The translations under genes were made by a program, and so were the position numbers. This document shows, in pieces, positions 34,931 to 46,769 of a stretch of DNA of 64,000 bases. The notes beneath the pieces were generated by a model that was not told the origin of the DNA, searched no databases, and was given only the letters and a program-made list of their open reading frames with translations. Source of the DNA: Haliclystus octoradiatus (lineage: Eukaryota; Cnidaria; Staurozoa; Stauromedusae; Haliclystidae); assembly GCA_916610825.1 (NCBI GenBank), contig OU744446.1, forward strand, positions 28,472,445-28,536,444. Reading direction: 5' to 3'. Positions within the stretch are counted from its first letter, which is position 1, and every line of letters begins with the position of its first letter.

Positions 34931-37520
34931 TCATTTTATCATCGTTTATATCTTCAAGCTGGCTAGTAAAAATACACTTGATTATTTCATTATTTTGCAA
35001 TGGATGGTCAATTAAATAGCAATGATTTTCAGTACTTCTAATTTCTTAAACGTGGAAGGCGATGAAGAAAATGGCGAACTCAATCGGTGAAAGTTTAGAA
35101 AAGCGCGCCTACAGGAAAGTTTACGTTTATGCTAATATTGCTGAAGGATTCGAAAAACTTAAGGTGGTTTAACGGTGTCAGTAGCCCTTCACACACGATC
35201 AAAACACACTGATATAAAATTATCCATCGAATCGATGAAGATGAAGGTTTGTTCAAATGTTCACGACCAAATGAATCTATAAATCCTATAGATCCTATAA
35301 ATCTTCTCGGCCGTAATAGAAACATCTATCTGAAATTCATTGCGTGGATGAGCACCTTCGGAAAGTTTATTTATTATTGTTGTGGGACATTTAGTAATTA
35401 ATCATATTAGGAGATCAGATGGACTCTTGAAGCAAACACGCTTGAATGTTTTGCAAAAGTCAAAAGTTTAATCTACTTAGTACAACACTCTGGTTTAGAA
35501 GATAACAATACTGCTGAAATTATTTTTTATTTGTCTACAAGGTATTATAATTTAATATAGGAAGTGAGATAATTTTCGTACACGAGCGGCATGGGTTTAA
35601 CTGCTTGTAATTTAAAAGAGAAACTGGAATTGAAAAAGAAATCGCCAAGGAACAAATTAATAGAAAATTCAAACCTTAAAGTAACAGCAATTCAACATTA
35701 ATTTGAATAATAAGGTGAAGGTCCATAATTTGATATTGTGTAAAATGCATTAAAATGTAAGTGTAACAACGTAATTATAAATGTAACACATCGAAACTGA
35801 ATGTTTTTACAAGTGTTTTAATTTACCAAACCAGTTATCGATATTTGCACCATATCTTGTTCATTCTGTGTATTGCTTGCTAAGTTTTTGTAGTGTATTC
35901 ATTGTATTCCGTCTGCTGTGATACATACAGTATCCTTATTATATGTTATGTGATGAAAATTGTTGAGTGTATTTTGTGCAACTTGTATGTCGTATGCCTA
36001 TATAGGCCGCCTAGCTGCTGCCTAGCTGTAAACTGTATCCCTGTCATTCAGAAGTGCAATTATTTCTAAGTGAAGATTTCATCTTGATTGTGATTTGTTA
36101 GTTATAAGTATATTTTTAGATTAATTCAATCACGACAATCACATACATTTTCTTTTTCAAAGTTACAAATTTTAATTTGCAAATTGCAAAAGTGATTAAA
36201 GCAATATTTTGATGAAATTTACCGCAAAACATGGTGAATTAAATTGGCCATATCTACTCGCTATTTTGTTTAAACGTAATTAATAATCACTTGAAAAAAG
36301 TTTGTGTCATGATTGGTGAATTTGTACCACGTGTTTAACAGTTATGTCAAGACAACCTACGAAATTCCATAGCAACCACTGAAAGCGTGCAGGTATAGTT
36401 CTATACCGGCACGTGTGCGGTTATAGACCTATACCTGCATGGTATTAACTAAACAACTATAACACATATTTTGAAAATGGCGACTAGCTGCGAAAGATTA
36501 AATATTCTTTCATAAAATCAATTTAAATGCATACTCTGTAATTGAAAATTGAATTGAGAAATTAGAAAAAAAGTAACAGCTTGGGATTTGCTATATTCAG
36601 AGATGCAACTTTTACTATATGTTTCTAATATTGCAAACATGTTTTTGAAAAACAGTTGTGTTGAATTCTTAGCGTTATATTTTAAATCATATTCGTAATA
36701 ATTTCATTCAAATTGAATTTAATGAAAAATCAATGACCCATTAAATTAGAAAACAAATCATTGTTGTAGTGAAATTGATGAGAGATAATTGATGTTCAGA
36801 ACAGAGGCTATGTGTCATGATTATTAAAATGATTACATTACTCTTTCTCTACTCGTTCTCTAACAACAACTTCGAAATCCATATCGTAAACGAGGCCGCC
36901 GATTTCCGATATCCCACTTACAAGAGTGATGTAATCCCTTATTAATGAATAATTCGATTCCCGTACACCTCGGAAAAAGTTCCTGAACATAAAATTGCCT
37001 GTTTCCATCGACTGTTTCATGAACTGTTCGTGAAAATTGGGCAATTTCACTTTCATGAACTTTCATGAATTTTTATGCACCTTAATTTTGTAATACATAC
37101 CTATTGAGTAGCTGTGAATACTGATGTTAACCATCATAAATGCGATATTAGAAATAAAGACCGATGAGTGAATGGGTTTATAAGGAATCGAGGATATTAG
37201 AAATACACAGCAAGGAAGCACGACTCTATTAACAAACTAATATTTTACAGATTCAAGGAATGGATTTATTATTGATTGTGAAATCTTTCAATTTCCAAAA
37301 TGGATACTTGTTTCTGAACAATGAATGTGAATGTTAATATCGACAAATCATTTCAAATTTGATAAATGCGTATAAGCTCATTTTCTATCCTACGCAGTTC
37401 TAAAGTTCGAAGATCTTAAGTAAGGACAATAATAATCAGTGTTTATAAGATTCTTCAGAATAAAAGTAATAATATCTGATTATCGATTTGGTGAAGAGAC
37501 GTTGTAATGTTGCGGTGTCT
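34931..37520. other. No gene recognised; small palindromes only
   Basis: AT-rich. It contains an imperfect 52-bp palindrome (36388-36439) and a TTCATGAAC cluster (about 36985-37070) related to that at 27016-27292. Short ORFs, including two overlapping minus frames at 36838-37066, carry no recognisable motif. Confidence 0.5.
36388..36439. repeat. Imperfect 52-bp palindrome around CACGTG
   Basis: TGCAGGTATAG at the left end pairs with CTATACCTGCA at the right end, and the inner CTATA.CCG / CGG.TATAG also pair, around a CACGTG core. It would form a cruciform or RNA hairpin of roughly 20 pairs with small bulges. Confidence 0.8.
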
Positions 37521-37892
37521 TTATATGTCGATCTGGATTCCATCCAGGAGTGGCGGATTCCACGACCCGGGTTGCTCATAAACGATATAAACTTTTAGAA
37601 GAATTTCACGTTCCTTCAAATACAACAATTTTTTACCAACTAAGCCATAGAGGTCCTTCTTGATTATAGCACGATGGATAGAAGTTTTAAGGTTTGATGA
37701 TAATGAAACAAAAGCATCTCGCAATTCAGACGTTTGGGAAAAAGGTTTGCCAGTTAAGTTGTATTCCACTGCGTTAACATGATTGTTACCAAAAGAATAT
37801 ACTTGACATTTGCGTGTTGATACTTTTAGCTGCCCATATGTGAATAATTTAGAATCTGTTAATCTAAATGCCTTTGCAAATCTATTTAGCAA
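37521..37892 (-). pseudogene. LINE RT fragment, strongly decayed
   Basis: The 123-aa minus frame resembles the post-active-site region of CR1/Jockey-type RT: KVSTRKCQVYSFGNN, LSSNLKTSIHRAIIKK and EILLKVYIVYEQP correspond to the usual K.S..KC....G, LG..LS..L..S.H and LLK.Y...VRP. The catalytic box and both ends are absent. No tail was located. Confidence 0.65.
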
Positions 37893-38427
37893 GCATATGC
37901 ACTACTGGTTAAAACAATAACACATTTTAATTTTATGCTTTCTTTATGTGTTTAAAGGATATATGTAAGTGGAATTCTTACTTCCTATATAATCCGGTCA
38001 GTATTTTTGACAAAATAAACAACAACAAAATTTATCAAAGTTCTTTAACATACGAAGAAATGGATCTGCCTCCACACCATCAATTCTCATCTGAAAATTG
38101 TTTGGTACCACAGCCTGTTTATCATTACTACATTACCGTTAGTATTAATTGCATTTTAACCTTATTACAAGCAGCAAAAACACAATTGCCAATAAACTAA
38201 AGCAGTCATCAAAAAAGTATAAATTCTGATTTTGCTATACAATTTTGATTGCGATCAAATCATTTTAAGTGCTTGCACAAACTTTGGTAAAGTCCCACAA
38301 CTATAGGCCTGCAAGATAGCCAAGGCCTATGTTTCAGAAATCGAGGAAAATGATATAAAAATAAAAATGCGGAATTTATAGTGCTATCGAATTAGGAACT
38401 CGTAATGGTCAGAATTGAAGTCTAGCT
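37893..38427. other. No gene recognised
   Basis: AT-rich sequence; the 84-codon plus ORF at 37946-38200 has no recognisable motif. Confidence 0.4.
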
Positions 38428-39416
38428 TAGCCTGCTCGCAGACTCACTGTCAAAATGTAATTTTGGTAAACAGTAGAGTCTGCTAACTCGAGATCAAAAG
38501 CTTGCCTTTGCTGAATCAGCACGGGGCGTGAAAATTGTCCGCCTCCCTTTCGCTAAGAATGCTTGACCACAAAAGTCAAGCCCAGAAAAAGACCAACGAC
38601 TCCAACCATATTGTTATTAATTTACTTGAGAAACTCATTTACAGTTAGTATTTCACAATTAATTTTAGGGAAGATATCTAGTTTTCAATAAATCTGAAAT
38701 TCGACTTTAACATCAGTAATGATCAAATGGTCTACTGCATTAATTTATGCTTCATCGGAATTAAACTCGAGCCGCTATGAGTTTGAAGTAGCCGCGTGAT
38801 AGACTTATTTTGTCGAACGAACGAAGCAAATATAGAGTAATCATAATGAAAATAAGAAGACGACGAAAAGCAGTGGCTCAATAATAGCTTCCTTTCCTTT
38901 GCTGTTTGTTGAATTAATTTTCCTTGCCAAGTTGCCATGTAATGATGTTGTTGTTTTCGTGTCGCGCCTCTCCGCTTGTACTAGCTTTTGAATAAAAACG
39001 CTGTCCAAAACATTTCATACATTTATAAGACTAATCAGAGATGTAACTAAAAATAATTGATGCAACTACGACAGTTAATGGTTCCAACACGTTTTGGAAA
39101 TGATATTAATTCTCAATTCTTGGCATTGAAGTTTATGGCAAATGTTCCAAACGATTTAGAAAGGCATGAAGTTTTCTGAAAAATAACAAGGAAGGGGAGT
39201 TATTGCAGTCTAGCCCACCAAGCCTCTCTTTGAAATACTCTTCGCTGATTCGTCGCCAGAAAATCTTGGCGTCGAATCACAGCCCTTGTAAGACAATAGT
39301 TTTTACACCTTTCCACGCCCCGTGCAGAATCAGCAAAGGCAAGCTTTTGACCTCGAGTTAGCAGACTCTACTGTTTACCAAATTTACATTTTGACAGTGA
39401 GTCTGTGAGCAGGCTA
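38428..39416. mobile_element. Non-autonomous DNA element (989 bp) with perfect 9-bp duplication
   Basis: Terminal inverted repeats of about 105 bp begin TAGCCTGCTCGCAGACTCAC at 38428 and end with the matching complement at 39416. The flanks are identical 9-bp copies AGTCTAGCT (38419-38427 and 39417-39425). The interior (38530-39310) has no transposase-like ORF. The terminus TAGCCTGC groups it with 1110-1431 and 39871-41187. Superfamily likely Mutator- or Merlin-like on duplication length; not proven. Confidence 0.92.
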
Positions 39417-39619
39417 AGTCTAGCTGTGCATCTACTGATCGATGCAGTTCATTATATTGAATTATTGGAGTTTGTTATGGAAATAAATGATACATGATCT
39501 CGGATCCCTCCAAAGATATGTAATTTAACTGCAATTATAAAATATTTTCATTTAATTCCATTAAATTTAGAGCATCAACACAATAAATTCTTTGCTGATA
39601 ATGTGTTAAGCTGACACTG

Positions 39620-39870
39620 CAAATCTTAAGCTCTTTGCTGACGATGCAAAGTTTTCTTGCAATCGCAAATCTAAATACGAAGATCATGCAAATGATCTAT
39701 CTGAAACAATTACGTAATCTTTCAGAGTGGGCAGACACATGGCAATTGCGTGTGGCATATGACAAGTGTTATGTTTTATAAACTGGCAATTTAAATTTTC
39801 CTGAGTCTGATTATTCTATATCTGGTCATACCCTCGTCAAAGTAAATAATGTGCGTGATCTTAGTATTAT
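39620..39870 (+). pseudogene. LINE RT with FADD active site, left piece
   Basis: The frame gives LKLFADDAKFSCNRKSK with the catalytic FADD, then EWADTWQLRVAYDKCYVL, a stop near 39779, and VKVNNVRDL before the nested element. These are the standard motifs at and after the RT active site. The upstream RT motifs are absent. Confidence 0.82.
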
Positions 39871-41187
39871 TAGCCTGCGTGCAGACTAAACCTATCTTAG
39901 CGAAAGTGTAAAGTCTGCGCACCGCTCAGAAAAAGCCATTTTGCTGACACTGCACCAGCCTTGTAAAACACTTGACCCAATCAAGATGAGTCTATTTTAT
40001 CACGTGATAGTAACACTGCAGAAGCCAATCAGATGACTTGAGCAAAATTGCACTGTCTGTTCACGTGATTTGGATCGTTTGTTTTGGCATGGTTTTGGCG
40101 ATCAACGCACTGGAAATCAAAACGTGAAGGCATTAGCTACTAAATGTTGCTGCCTTAATTGTTGTTTTTCAATTGCGTTCTTTCAATCGATTTAACATTT
40201 TAATGATAAATGTTTAAATACTAGTTCAAGTGTTGCTCCTATTAACTTGACAGCATGGTTGGCATCAACAGTTAAAAGCAAGCTACATTTATGTTTGTGT
40301 AAGGCAAGCTACATTTATCATATTTCATATTTTATTGGAGCGAAATATGGAGACTACTTGAGCAAAATATTATTATGGTTGATAAAGAATGTAAATCAAG
40401 ATGTTTTATATGAAAATTATGGCTACTACACTACGGCCCTGTATTTGGGGTTGTTGTTTGTAACTTTACGATTTTTATGATTCCAAAATGGTTTTTAATT
40501 ATGACATACAAACTTACAAATCGATCCTGTACAAGTGGACCACAGCGATGGCATCTACTAATAAACAAGGAAACAAACTATACCTTGATAATTCTCCTGT
40601 ATAGGTGGCACTTTTGCCGAAGAAGATCATAACGACCAGCGCAAAAAGAGCCCTGTATTTTGTAAAATATTTACCCCCGAAAAAGTGCTTTGCTGAATGT
40701 ATAATATTATTCTACCGGCTTGCTGATTTAGCACACAAACAATGTTATCATGAAATTGATGTAAGACTGCTTTATCTGGTGTTTAGTTTCATTAATAAAA
40801 ACACTTATTTTGCAATGTTTGTATTTGTAATTGTGTTTGAATTATCTCAATGTCCCCTTCGGGATGCTTTCTGATTCTTTCGCTTTCATATTTGTGATCT
40901 ATTGCATAATTATCTACAAACAATAAATATTTGAAATCAATCACTGAACATTATAAAATGAAACAAAATATTGGGCAATACGACCACCCAGCTTTTCCGT
41001 ACGTTGACTGTTGTTTTCACACGCGCTGCTCATAGCCACATGGGGTGTAGACAATCGACAAACACACAACTGAGACTGGAAATTAGGGTTTTTAAAAGGC
41101 GACGCAGTGTCAGCAAAATGGCTTTTTCTGAGCAGTGCGCAGACTTTACACTTTCATTAAGATAGGTTTTAGTCTGCACGCAGGCTA
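39871..41187. mobile_element. Non-autonomous DNA element (1317 bp) nested in a LINE
   Basis: Terminal inverted repeats of about 85 bp (TAGCCTGCGTGCAGACTAAA at 39871; complement ending 41187) are nearly identical. The flanks AGTATTATT and CGCATTATT resemble a 9-bp duplication with two changes and a one-base ambiguity at the left end. Removing the insert restores the LINE frame. Internal ORFs (40247-40480, 40605-40874) carry no recognisable transposase motif. Same terminal family as 1110-1431 and 38428-39416. Confidence 0.88.
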
Positions 41188-41196
41188 CGCATTATT

Positions 41197-41805
41197 GTCA
41201 CATCTGATATGAAACCATCCAATCATTGCTCTATTTTATCTTCAAAGGCATACGGGAGAACATACCTTATTTTTAAATGCTTTTCTTCATCCCCAACGTA
41301 GAATTATTGGTTAGAGCCTACGCTGTTTATGTCCGTCCGTTATTAGAATCTTCGTCGCCAGTATGGAATCCATGCCTCGTGAAGGATATTAAAAAGTTAG
41401 AATCTGTCCAACGATATTTTACAAGGAGATTATTCCGATTACTCAAACGTCCATGTACAGAATACAAGAATCGTTTGAGTTTATTAAGTCTAGACAGTTT
41501 AGAGTGCAGTATAGTGTTTATTGATCTCTGCACTGTTTTCAAAATCACCCATAACCATGTAGATTTACAAAAGATAACTTAAGCTTCAAATATGATATTA
41601 ACAAGTACTCAATGCGTGGTCATACTTATAAACTTATTGTTCCACAAATATCGCGCTTACAATCCGTTTACAATCAAGTTTATAACCGTATAATACACTG
41701 GTGAAACAATCTGATGGATGATATTGTAACATCAAAAACTATTGCTCGATTCAAAGAGAAACTACGATCATTTATTTTGTCAGCATTTTGTAAAGTGTTT
41801 ATATA
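41197..41805 (+). pseudogene. LINE RT C-terminal part, right piece
   Basis: Reading resumes with TSDMKPSNHCS. ORF 41277-41582 contains LLVRAYAVYVRPLLESSS, PVWNPCLVKDIKKLE and FKITHNHVDL, typical of the LINE C-terminal region. A frameshift near 41575 continues it (MRGHTYKL, NRIIHW, a stop, then ARFKEKLRSFI) to about 41805. It matches the minus-strand LINE at 43764-44474 residue by residue in many places. Confidence 0.85.
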
Positions 41806-42047
41806 GATAAAATAATCAGTCGCATAGTATAACATATAGCTAATATATAGATACTTATCTTTACACTAATAGTTGTTAACCTGATAATGTATGTCATATG
41901 CATTTATGCATATAGCAATAGGGTCATATTCATGTTTTAATTAGTTACCTCTATTTAACCTAGTTCTTAACATTGAGGCTGCATGTAAGTGACACAAAGT
42001 GTCTTTTATTTGCCGGTCAAAATGACAAAATATATCATATCATATCA

Positions 42048-42382
42048 ATTGCCCAATTATGAGCCTCATTCTGATGTAGGATGATTGATGACGAAGTCAA
42101 GGTTTTCAATTTCAGAAAATTGAAGCATATATACTGTTTCTGAGATATGTGGTATTCGTACTTCACGTTATAGTGCCCTTGGGTGTGTTTGTGACTACTT
42201 AAAGTGTTAATCTGCTTTTCTTGCAAATTACATAGAAATGTATCAAATTCAGGTAGAAATGGTCCTTGGATTTTTATGGACTTTTAGTATGTGATAGAGA
42301 AGATTTTCCTGGTCATGTTGATGTAAAAATATCTTCTTTTGCAATTTGTGACAGGTCAAACTTTATTTTGACTGGACTAATT
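42048..42382 (-). repeat. Dispersed repeat of about 330 bp, copy 2
   Basis: Inverted match to 32419-32750. It directly follows the ATATC tail of the LINE, so the LINE may have inserted next to it. The minus-strand 63-codon frame at 42035-42226 is part of this repeat and is not considered a gene. Confidence 0.8.
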
Positions 42383-43015
42383 AGGATTAATTGTATCACA
42401 CTACTAACATCAGGATTCAAAAACTCATAGAGCCCATGCTTATTGTTAAAAGAAATTATTTCGCTTGTAATTATTACTTGGATTCTCATACAAATAAATG
42501 GCGAGTTTGAGTTTCCTTCTTGTTTAATTAACAGATGTCTGTGGATCGACTATACTATGCAAAATATAGACATGTGACGTTTCGTCATCATACTAATATG
42601 AAATTTTCAAGCGAATAAAAGTAAAAGGATAAAATTTGAAATACATGAACATTTATATGTTTCATCTTAGCTAATTTACAATATGTGATAACAATTTTCA
42701 ATATAATGTGATAAAATTCAACAAAGAATAGACAATACACATTTTCTTTGTAATTCTTCAATTTTATTTGCTTGAAATGTCACATTAGAATTCTGATGAA
42801 AAGTGACGCAAGGTTAAGTACTATGTTTCAAAACAATTACAATAATTCATCGTTCTCATAGCATACATACAAATATCTGCGTAACTTCCCAATCGGATTA
42901 TCCATATTATTCCTCCATTGACACGTACATAAATCACGAACATACCACAAATAATTTATGCATTACAAACATCCGTGAATTAAAGTTTAAATCTTATATT
43001 CCACTTCCTTTGCAG
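42383..43015. other. No exon recognised; upstream of the PAN-TSP1 gene
   Basis: AT-rich sequence that should hold the promoter or first intron of the gene beginning about 43.0 kb. No signal-peptide exon could be picked out. Confidence 0.4.
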
Positions 43016-43132
43016 ATAATGAAACTTTTCAGTTTCAGTTCGCAGCTGACAGTCCGATTTGGATGTAATTTCTTGATCTTCCATTCCATGATTTATCCAT
43101 CATTTGCAATTCCTTCACTTCCATTCTGTCAG

Positions 43133-43393
43133 TCATTCAACCTTGGAAATCGTGTTCCTATGTTCTTTTATCAGAAGATGACAGATCCAACAGCTATTGA
43201 ACTCCGACGGCGATCAACATTGAATAATGGTCTTTGCGCAATTTTCTGTAAAAGACTTGGAGGATGTAATGCAATTTCTTACATTGCAAATAAGAAGACA
43301 GAGAATTGCATTTTCTTGAAAATTCAAAATGCGGACAACATTGAGGCACGGCTTCAGAATAATGCCAACGCAGATCTTTCGGTATTTCTGAAG
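43133..43393 (+). CDS. PAN-like domain exon of a secreted PAN-TSP1 protein
   Basis: A pyrimidine-rich acceptor (TTCCATTCTGTCAG, ends 43132) opens a phase-0 exon of 87 codons that ends at a consensus donor (AAG|GTGAGA, 43393/43394). The protein has four cysteines in the PAN/Apple-like order C-x3-C-x5-C-x13-C, with GGCNAISY in the centre. An alternative acceptor (CTTTGCAG, ends 43015) would extend the exon upstream with ATG at 43019 and a hydrophobic stretch that could act as a signal peptide. PAN modules mediate protein or carbohydrate contacts outside the cell. The exon end phase fits the micro-exon at 52646. First exon uncertain. Confidence 0.78.
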
Positions 43394-43532
43394 GTGAGAT
43401 GACTACATCCAGGAGACATGTCGTGGTGTCCTTGCTTGTCAATAATATACTATAATCATAATAATGTTTAGAGAACCAGACAGTCATTGTTGCTATTTGC
43501 CTGCATAAATTGAAAATATGCCTGAAGATCTA

Positions 43533-44950
43533 ATGTATGTATGTATGTATTTTATTTGTCAACAATGGTGACAGGTAAATACAGGGAAACTTGTGGTTCC
43601 CACTTATGTAAAGCCGTTAAAAAAGTTAAGATATGTTATTAAGATAAAAGTTTTACAAACAAAAATTGCTACTAAAATATTTACAAGGCATTTAGAACTA
43701 TCTAGCTAAGTTAAAAAGGTTATAAGATAAAATTCAAAGGTTACGGCATTTGTACTAAAGTATTTACAAGGCATTTAAACCTATGCTAGCTAAAGAACGT
43801 TTGAATGCTGGCACTGTCTTTGAAGTAACACATTTCTCTGGCAGAGATTTCCACCAAGGTATGACACGATTGCAAAAGTCATTTTGAATGGATTTAAACT
43901 TGGGGATTGATTTTGGTTTTAATTTGTACGAGTTTCCTCTCATGTTGTATACATTTATATCAAAATCGCAAAGCTTATTTATGTCTAAATCGACCATATT
44001 ATGGGTTATTTTAAACATAAAAATTAAATCATTTTCAATTCTACGAGTTTCCAACGATTCAAGATTGTAATATTTTAGTCTTTCAGGATATGACTTGTAA
44101 TACAAACTGTCTACTCTTGAAGGGTTCATTTTTCTTGTTAAATGCCTTTGAACTTTCTCTATTGTAACAATATCTCTTTGAAGACAGCGATTCCACACTG
44201 GTGAAACCGTTTCCAACAGTGGGCGTACATATGTTTTGTAGGCTTTGACTAGTAATTCAGGATTACGGCAGGTGAAACATTTTAATATTAAATAAAGTCT
44301 TGAGTATGCTTTAGATGCAATCATTGAGCAATGAGAAGATGACTTTAGATCTGCGGTGAGGATAACTCCAAGGTCTTTGATCTTACTGACAGGTTGTAAA
44401 TAGTGTTCAGATAAGTTGTAATCACATGAAGGTATTTTCATGTTTCCTACACTAAAGACTGAGCATTTTTTCAAACGCGATACGTAGCTGCCACTTTTCT
44501 GACCATTGACAAAGGTTTTCTATGCTGTTAGATAAATCAGAGTTAACGTTTGCTGTACTTCTGCAAGAGAATATCTTTGCATCATCAGCGAATAATTTAA
44601 TTTAACAATCATCTTCAACACAAGTGACAATGTCATTAATAAATAAAATAAATAAGAGTGGTCCAATCACAGAACCTTGCGGTACTCCGCTGACAACGTT
44701 TAAGGGATTTGAATGGGTATCTTCGATACATACGATTTGAGAACGGTCATTTAAAAATGAAGAAATCCAGTCCAAAAGTTCGTATTCGAAACCATAAGCA
44801 TTTAACTTGATCAATAACTTACTATGTGATACCGTATCGAACGCTTTGCTAAAATCGATATAAATTGTATCAACTCGTAGCCTTTTGTTCACTGCTTCAC
44901 TCCAGCTATGTAACGTATCAATAAGCTGAGTACATGTTGAGCGACGAGTT
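43533..44950 (-). mobile_element. 5'-truncated LINE in the PAN-TSP1 intron
   Basis: Minus-strand CR1/Jockey-like RT remnant ending in a short TACA-repeat tail (43533-43552), 5'-truncated near 44950. It sits 140 bp past the PAN exon donor, opposite to the gene's direction. Closely related to the LINE at 39595-42049, with a different tail motif. Confidence 0.9.
43764..44892 (-). pseudogene. LINE RT, second half
   Basis: ORF 44602-44892 has the RT motifs IYIDFSKAFDTVSH and GVPQGSVIGPLLF. The FADD box near 44585 is read in another frame. ORF 43764-44474 (236 aa) carries the thumb and C-terminal region (IKDLGVILTADLKSS, AYKTYVRPLLETVSPVWN, RRIENDLIFMFKITHN). Two frame breaks between 44474 and 44602. 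Confidence 0.9.
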
Positions 44951-45104
44951 AAATCGAGTTAATCAATCAATCGACGAGTTAATCAATCACTTCAGCGTAA
45001 AACAAGCCGTAAATGTGAATTTCTGATTCTCTGACTATTAATATTATTTAAAGCTCTGTTGTTTTGCAGTTTTAATTCAGTTGCTGGTTGCTATTTTTTA
45101 ATAC

Positions 45105-45205
45105 AATTATTAAATGACCCTGAAATTCGCATGGAAATGTAAAATGGAAGCTAGTCAGCCCCACATATTTTTAGCAAAGTTAAAAAAGTATATTATGATT
45201 ATTGA
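45105..45205 (+). repeat. Candidate BEL 5' LTR segment
   Basis: About 80-100 bp here (GTAAAATGGAAGCTAGTCAG and flanks) match 49605-49695 in direct orientation, on either side of the BEL remnant. This would fit decayed LTRs, but TG/CA ends and a target duplication could not be placed. Confidence 0.35.
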
Positions 45206-45211
45206 ATTGTA

Positions 45212-45414
45212 TTACATTACACTACGGACACGAAAACCATGAAAATGCAATGAAAATGTAGAAAAGTGAAAACCACAAGTTTGTTTGCCATGAAATAGTT
45301 TGAAAAACATGAAAACAAACGATATTGAAATGTGAATATGCCATGAAAATGTCATGAAAACCCCATAACATTTCACGCTTCTTATCATGGTTTCGGTGTC
45401 AGTAGTGGTAATGT
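45212..45414. mobile_element. Small inverted-repeat element (about 0.2 kb)
   Basis: The left end ACATTAC.ACTACGGACACG and the right end, its imperfect complement (CGGTGTCAGTAGTGGTAATGT), form terminal inverted repeats of about 30 bp. The interior repeats ATGAAAA words. This looks like a MITE. No clear target duplication. It lies between the candidate BEL 5' LTR and gag. Confidence 0.6.
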
Positions 45415-45869
45415 CTCAAAAGTTCACTAGTCTTGAAAATTAGATTTATTGATCAGAAATTGACAATTTTTATTGACTATGATGTATTAAATAAAGATGA
45501 CAGTAGTTTAAATAAGAAAAATGATTATAATGACAAAAGCTTTTTAATTGGCAATACTTGAATTTATGATACAGATAAAAGAGAGAGGAGTTTTAAAATT
45601 TATGGGATGAACCAATGGAACCGATAGAAAATTTCTGTAGGTTAATGTGGTCAAGTTGTCATTGATGTAGTGGAGAATATTTAATACAATGCCAAGAATT
45701 ATTTAATGAGATTTTTAGTTTTAAAATTATTGAACGATAAAAACAGGTAAAAGAAGAAGAGAATATGAGAATGAGTGATTAAGAGCATAAGAAGATGACA
45801 GGCTAGCAGCAGCATTGTATTGATTAAAAAGCATACAAGGACAATTAGCTAAACAGTTAGGAAATAGGA

Positions 45870-46690
45870 AATGATAGGAATAAACGTAATTCAAATACAA
45901 TCAGGCTGGTTGGACTTACAATGGATGGAATGGAATGGAAATTTTCGAAGCTACGAACATTTAAGAGACAATAATGACAATGTTGCTCTTCATTGGTCAG
46001 ATTCCCGTCAAAATATCATATTAAAGGAACGTCTGGTACGGAAGATGCCTGGATTGCATTTGGACGAGTAGCAACAAAGAGGAATATTTTGGAAGGATTG
46101 ATAGGAGATTTAATTTGTAAGACGAAGCCAATTTAGAATGAGCGAGATGAAATGATATTCAACGTTGTTGTTACAGACATTAACACTTGTCTGCAGTATC
46201 TGAGAAATATGAATCAGACATAGAAATTGAGACTATTCATTTTATTTATGATGTATGCAGAAAGACTATAAAAGTACATGAAGTAGGAAACAGAGGAAAT
46301 AACCGGAATGATCATCCTGAAGTGCCTTTCAGCATCACATTCATCTTAGAATATTTGGAAACCATATGTGAAGCATCACAAACAACACAAGATTGTGAGC
46401 CAAAAACATTTAACATCAAGCATGGTAATGTATCTACAATAGCAATATTTTATTCAACATCGGGAAAAGAAGATACATGTGCTGCTGGATGCGAGGAAAA
46501 ACATAACAACGGGAACGGTCCACAATTTTTGACAGAAGCAGTACAAAATAGATGAGAACTATTCCACGAAAAGGACGCTGTTTTCAATTCCTGGGTTCAC
46601 ATATGGTACCAAAATTATCATGAGCTCTTGCATATTGGAAAAAAATGATTTAGAAAAACTGAAATCACAACATTGCACGTGGTAGAGTAA
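45870..46690 (+). pseudogene. BEL/Pao gag with decayed zinc knuckle
   Basis: One frame at about 46031-46130 reads AWIAFGRVATKRNILEGLI, a retroelement gag signature. ORF 46187-46555 ends in CAAGCEEKHNNGNGPQF, which corresponds to the BEL CxxCxxxHxxGxC knuckle with the last Cys replaced. The stop at 46553-46555 and later shifts break the second knuckle. Gag would package the element RNA; this copy cannot. Confidence 0.65.
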
Positions 46691-46769
46691 GCAACACAAT
46701 GTCTTGTAATCAAACTAGAATACCAGTTTTGACCGCTGAATTAGTGTCAGTCCATAAAGAACAGATTGA

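Larger units (their letters stand above)
39595..42049 (+). mobile_element. LINE fragment, interrupted by a DNA element
   Basis: Plus-strand CR1/Jockey-like RT C-terminal half. It starts with a LKLFADDAKFSC-type active site near 39625, continues to VRDL at about 39866, is split by the element 39871-41187, and resumes with TSDMKPS at about 41203. It ends in a short ATATC-repeat tail (42032-42047). 5'-truncated, as usual for LINEs. The sequence is close to the LINE at 43533-44950. Confidence 0.88.

Noticed and set aside
36838-37066. Overlapping minus-strand ORFs as coding
   Set aside because: They overlap the TTCATGAAC repeat cluster in two frames without motifs.
42795-42825. CTGATGA followed by AAAGTGACGC, a possible hammerhead core
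   Set aside because: No GAAAC at the required spacing and no stem I partner.
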